Part shown: positions 4,702-6,029 of the stretch, in pieces | Layout: every line of letters begins with the position of its first letter | How positions within the stretch are numbered: the stretch's first letter is position 1 | Origin: an uncultured Eubacteriales bacterium | GTDB taxonomy: Bacteria; Bacillota; Clostridia; Christensenellales; Aristaeellaceae | DNA length: 6,029 nucleotides | Direction of reading: 5' to 3' | NCBI GenBank assembly: GCA_900553315.1 | Contig: USCW01000105.1 | Span: 1-6,029 of the forward strand | Program-made: the position numbers and the translations under genes | The notes under the pieces: model-generated | Told to the model about the DNA's origin: nothing | Seen by the model: only the letters and a program-made list of their open reading frames with translations | The model's database searches: none

Positions 4702-6029
4702 TTAGGCAGGACTTGCTGCGCTTTCCGTCTGCAAGCGCTGTGCCGCCTGTGGAAGCGTCTCACGGAACCGCGCAAGGAACGCTGCTTCCGATACCGTGGG
4801 TGCGTCGGTGATGTCCGCTTCCTGCGGTATGTCATGGTGCAGGTGCGTCAGGTGCAGCAGTCCCTGCACGATCTCCTGCTTGGGTGCGGCGCTCATGTAC
4901 AGCGTCGGCGCAGATGCTCCGTTCCCGGCGGACAGGAACGCTCCCAAATTTTCCTTTAGTTCCGGGGACAGCCGCTGGAGCCACAAGGCTCCGCGTCCCG
5001 CCAGACAAACCGGCAGGTCAGCCGACGCGCCCAGATGGTCACGAAACGCGCCCAGCAGCGTCAGCAGCTCCGCGAAGCCTTGCAGCAGACAAGCCTGAGT
5101 ATACGTGCAGCGGTTCTGTTCGTAATACTGATTCATGTGCCGCGACAGGGGATACAAATGTCCGCCAAGGAACAGATCAAGCAGCAGACGGCCCTTGCCC
5201 GCGTCCCGCGTCTGCGCAAGCTCCTTCGCCAGCGCCCGAACGTCCCGCACCAGTTGGGGATGATCCAGCACCCGGTCAAAGTCCTCCGTCAGGCGTTCCG
5301 GGTACGTCCGCAGTCCATCCAGCAGGGTGTGCATGCCCATGGGCACGGTGAAGTGCGCGGTGTGCTCACCCTCCGTTCCGGAGCAGAGGCCGAGGTTTGC
5401 GCTGTTCCCACCTATGTCCAGCGTCAGGAAGCTTGCCTGCGTGTGCAGCTGATCGTCATGCAGGAAGTACGCATGGATTGCGTCGCTTTCCTCTGCCCAT
5501 TGCACCGGGGGAACATTCTCTGTTAGCGGAATGCCCGTGTCCTCGCTGATCTGCGCTGCCAGCGTCTGCATTTGCGTAAAATAGCTTTGGCGCTGCGACC
5601 GTGCCGTCTCCGGCAGGGCAATTCGCCAGCTTACGTCCGTCGCACCCGCGGCATGAGCCGCCAGCACGGCCTCCGTCATGAGCTGCCGCAGGAAAAGCCC
5701 GCGTGTTTCCCGCGCCTTTTCCGTCCGATAGCTTGTGCCGAAGCCGTAATGCAGCCCCTCCGCATCCTTGGCACAGGCGATTTCCACCCCGGTGGGCATG
5801 TACCGATGCCCGTCCAGCAGCGGCTCCTGCGCGGCGCTTTCCGCAAAGGCTTCCCATGCGGAGAAGCACACGCCGTTCAGGGGCGCGCTGGGCAGAAACT
5901 CTTCATTGCACCGTCCCGCAAAGGGTCCGCGCAGCAGCACCCGCTGCATGTTTTCCAGCGTCAGCGGCTTGATCTCGCTGTTCAGGCCGCCCATAACACC
6001 GGCCAGGGCAACCGGCTTTTCGCCATCGC
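4702..6029 (-). CDS. Actin/Hsp70-fold ATPase-like protein, 5' end outside the window
   Basis: The frame is open to the window edge, so only the C-terminal part is seen. Numbering from the in-frame ATG at 5994 (430 residues): VSWRIALPET (121-130), QWAEESDAIHAYF (165-177), then LTLDIGGNSANLGL (190-203), which resembles the second phosphate-binding loop of the actin/Hsp70/ParM superfamily. LAGRGALWL (331-339) resembles the adenosine loop, and PKQEIVQGLL (371-380) recalls the helix after it. The first phosphate loop should lie upstream and is not in view. The ATG at 5994 has no ribosome binding site and is probably internal. The 18 or so codons at the edge (about 5971-6027) read like phenylalanyl-tRNA synthetase beta, not this family (see findings). 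The role is unknown; such proteins can form filaments or act as chaperone-like ATPases. No signal peptide or membrane helix is visible. It precedes the NimA-like gene in a likely operon. Confidence 0.8.
   Translation of the reverse strand, partial: DGEKPVALAGVMGGLNSEIKPLTLENMQRVLLRGPFAGRCNEEFLPSAPLNGVCFSAWEAFAESAAQEPLLDGHRYMPTGVEIACAKDAEGLHYGFGTSYRTEKARETRGLFLRQLMTEAVLAAHAAGATDVSWRIALPETARSQRQSYFTQMQTLAAQISEDTGIPLTENVPPVQWAEESDAIHAYFLHDDQLHTQASFLTLDIGGNSANLGLCSGTEGEHTAHFTVPMGMHTLLDGLRTYPERLTEDFDRVLDHPQLVRDVRALAKELAQTRDAGKGRLLLDLFLGGHLYPLSRHMNQYYEQNRCTYTQACLLQGFAELLTLLGAFRDHLGASADLPVCLAGRGALWLQRLSPELKENLGAFLSAGNGASAPTLYMSAAPKQEIVQGLLHLTHLHHDIPQEADITDAPTVSEAAFLARFRETLPQAAQRLQTESAASPA

Noticed and set aside
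3751..4811. Plus-strand open frames opposite the membrane-protein and NimA-like genes
   Set aside because: They are antisense shadows of the minus-strand genes, cross the promoter and terminator, and resemble no known protein.
4677..4835. N-terminal extension of the NimA-like protein to an ATG at 4835
   Set aside because: It is Arg-rich, overlaps the end of the actin-like gene in another frame, and the family's usual N-terminus and a ribosome binding site are at 4676.
5992..5994. ATG at 5994 as the true start of the actin-like gene
   Set aside because: No ribosome binding site upstream, the frame stays open to the window edge, and the first phosphate-binding loop of the family should lie further upstream.

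Overview
The window looks like a stretch of a high-GC Firmicutes genome, most plausibly a gut Clostridia of the Oscillospiraceae/Ruminococcaceae type. The GC-rich codon use, purine-rich Shine-Dalgarno sites and the gene families point that way. This is inference from style and content; there is no rRNA or marker gene to confirm it. I see no tRNA, rRNA, CRISPR array, integrase or transposase gene.

Left half, plus strand (1-3296): a terminator-like hairpin at the very start closes some gene outside the window. It is followed by a small HD-domain hydrolase gene (130-633) and, 132 bases later, a gene for an 826-residue UvrA-like twin-ATPase (766-3246). The UvrA-like protein keeps both nucleotide-binding sites and all zinc-binding cysteine pairs but lacks the UvrB-binding insertion of true UvrA, so it is a paralogue rather than the housekeeping repair protein. 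No convincing terminator separates the two genes, so they may be one transcript. A strong terminator follows the second gene.

Middle (3297-3479): a 166-base foldback element with 18-base inverted ends, an almost exactly centred internal hairpin and an 8-base direct repeat on each side. It has the anatomy of a miniature inverted-repeat transposable element (MITE). One of its ends supplies the stop codon of the neighbouring minus-strand gene.

Right half, minus strand (3469-6029): a four-helix DUF2975-like membrane protein gene (3469-4023) has its own near-consensus promoter. Upstream of it, ending in a separate terminator, is a two-gene unit: the C-terminal part of an actin/Hsp70-fold ATPase-like protein (4702 to the window edge) followed 25 bases later by a NimA-like flavin-binding split-barrel protein (4200-4676).

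The most notable points are the complete MITE with its target-site repeat and donated stop codon, and a phenylalanyl-tRNA synthetase beta-like peptide that runs in frame into the actin-like protein at the right edge. The latter is either an assembly chimera at a contig end or a real recombination junction. I do not find a clear new multi-gene defence or metabolic system.
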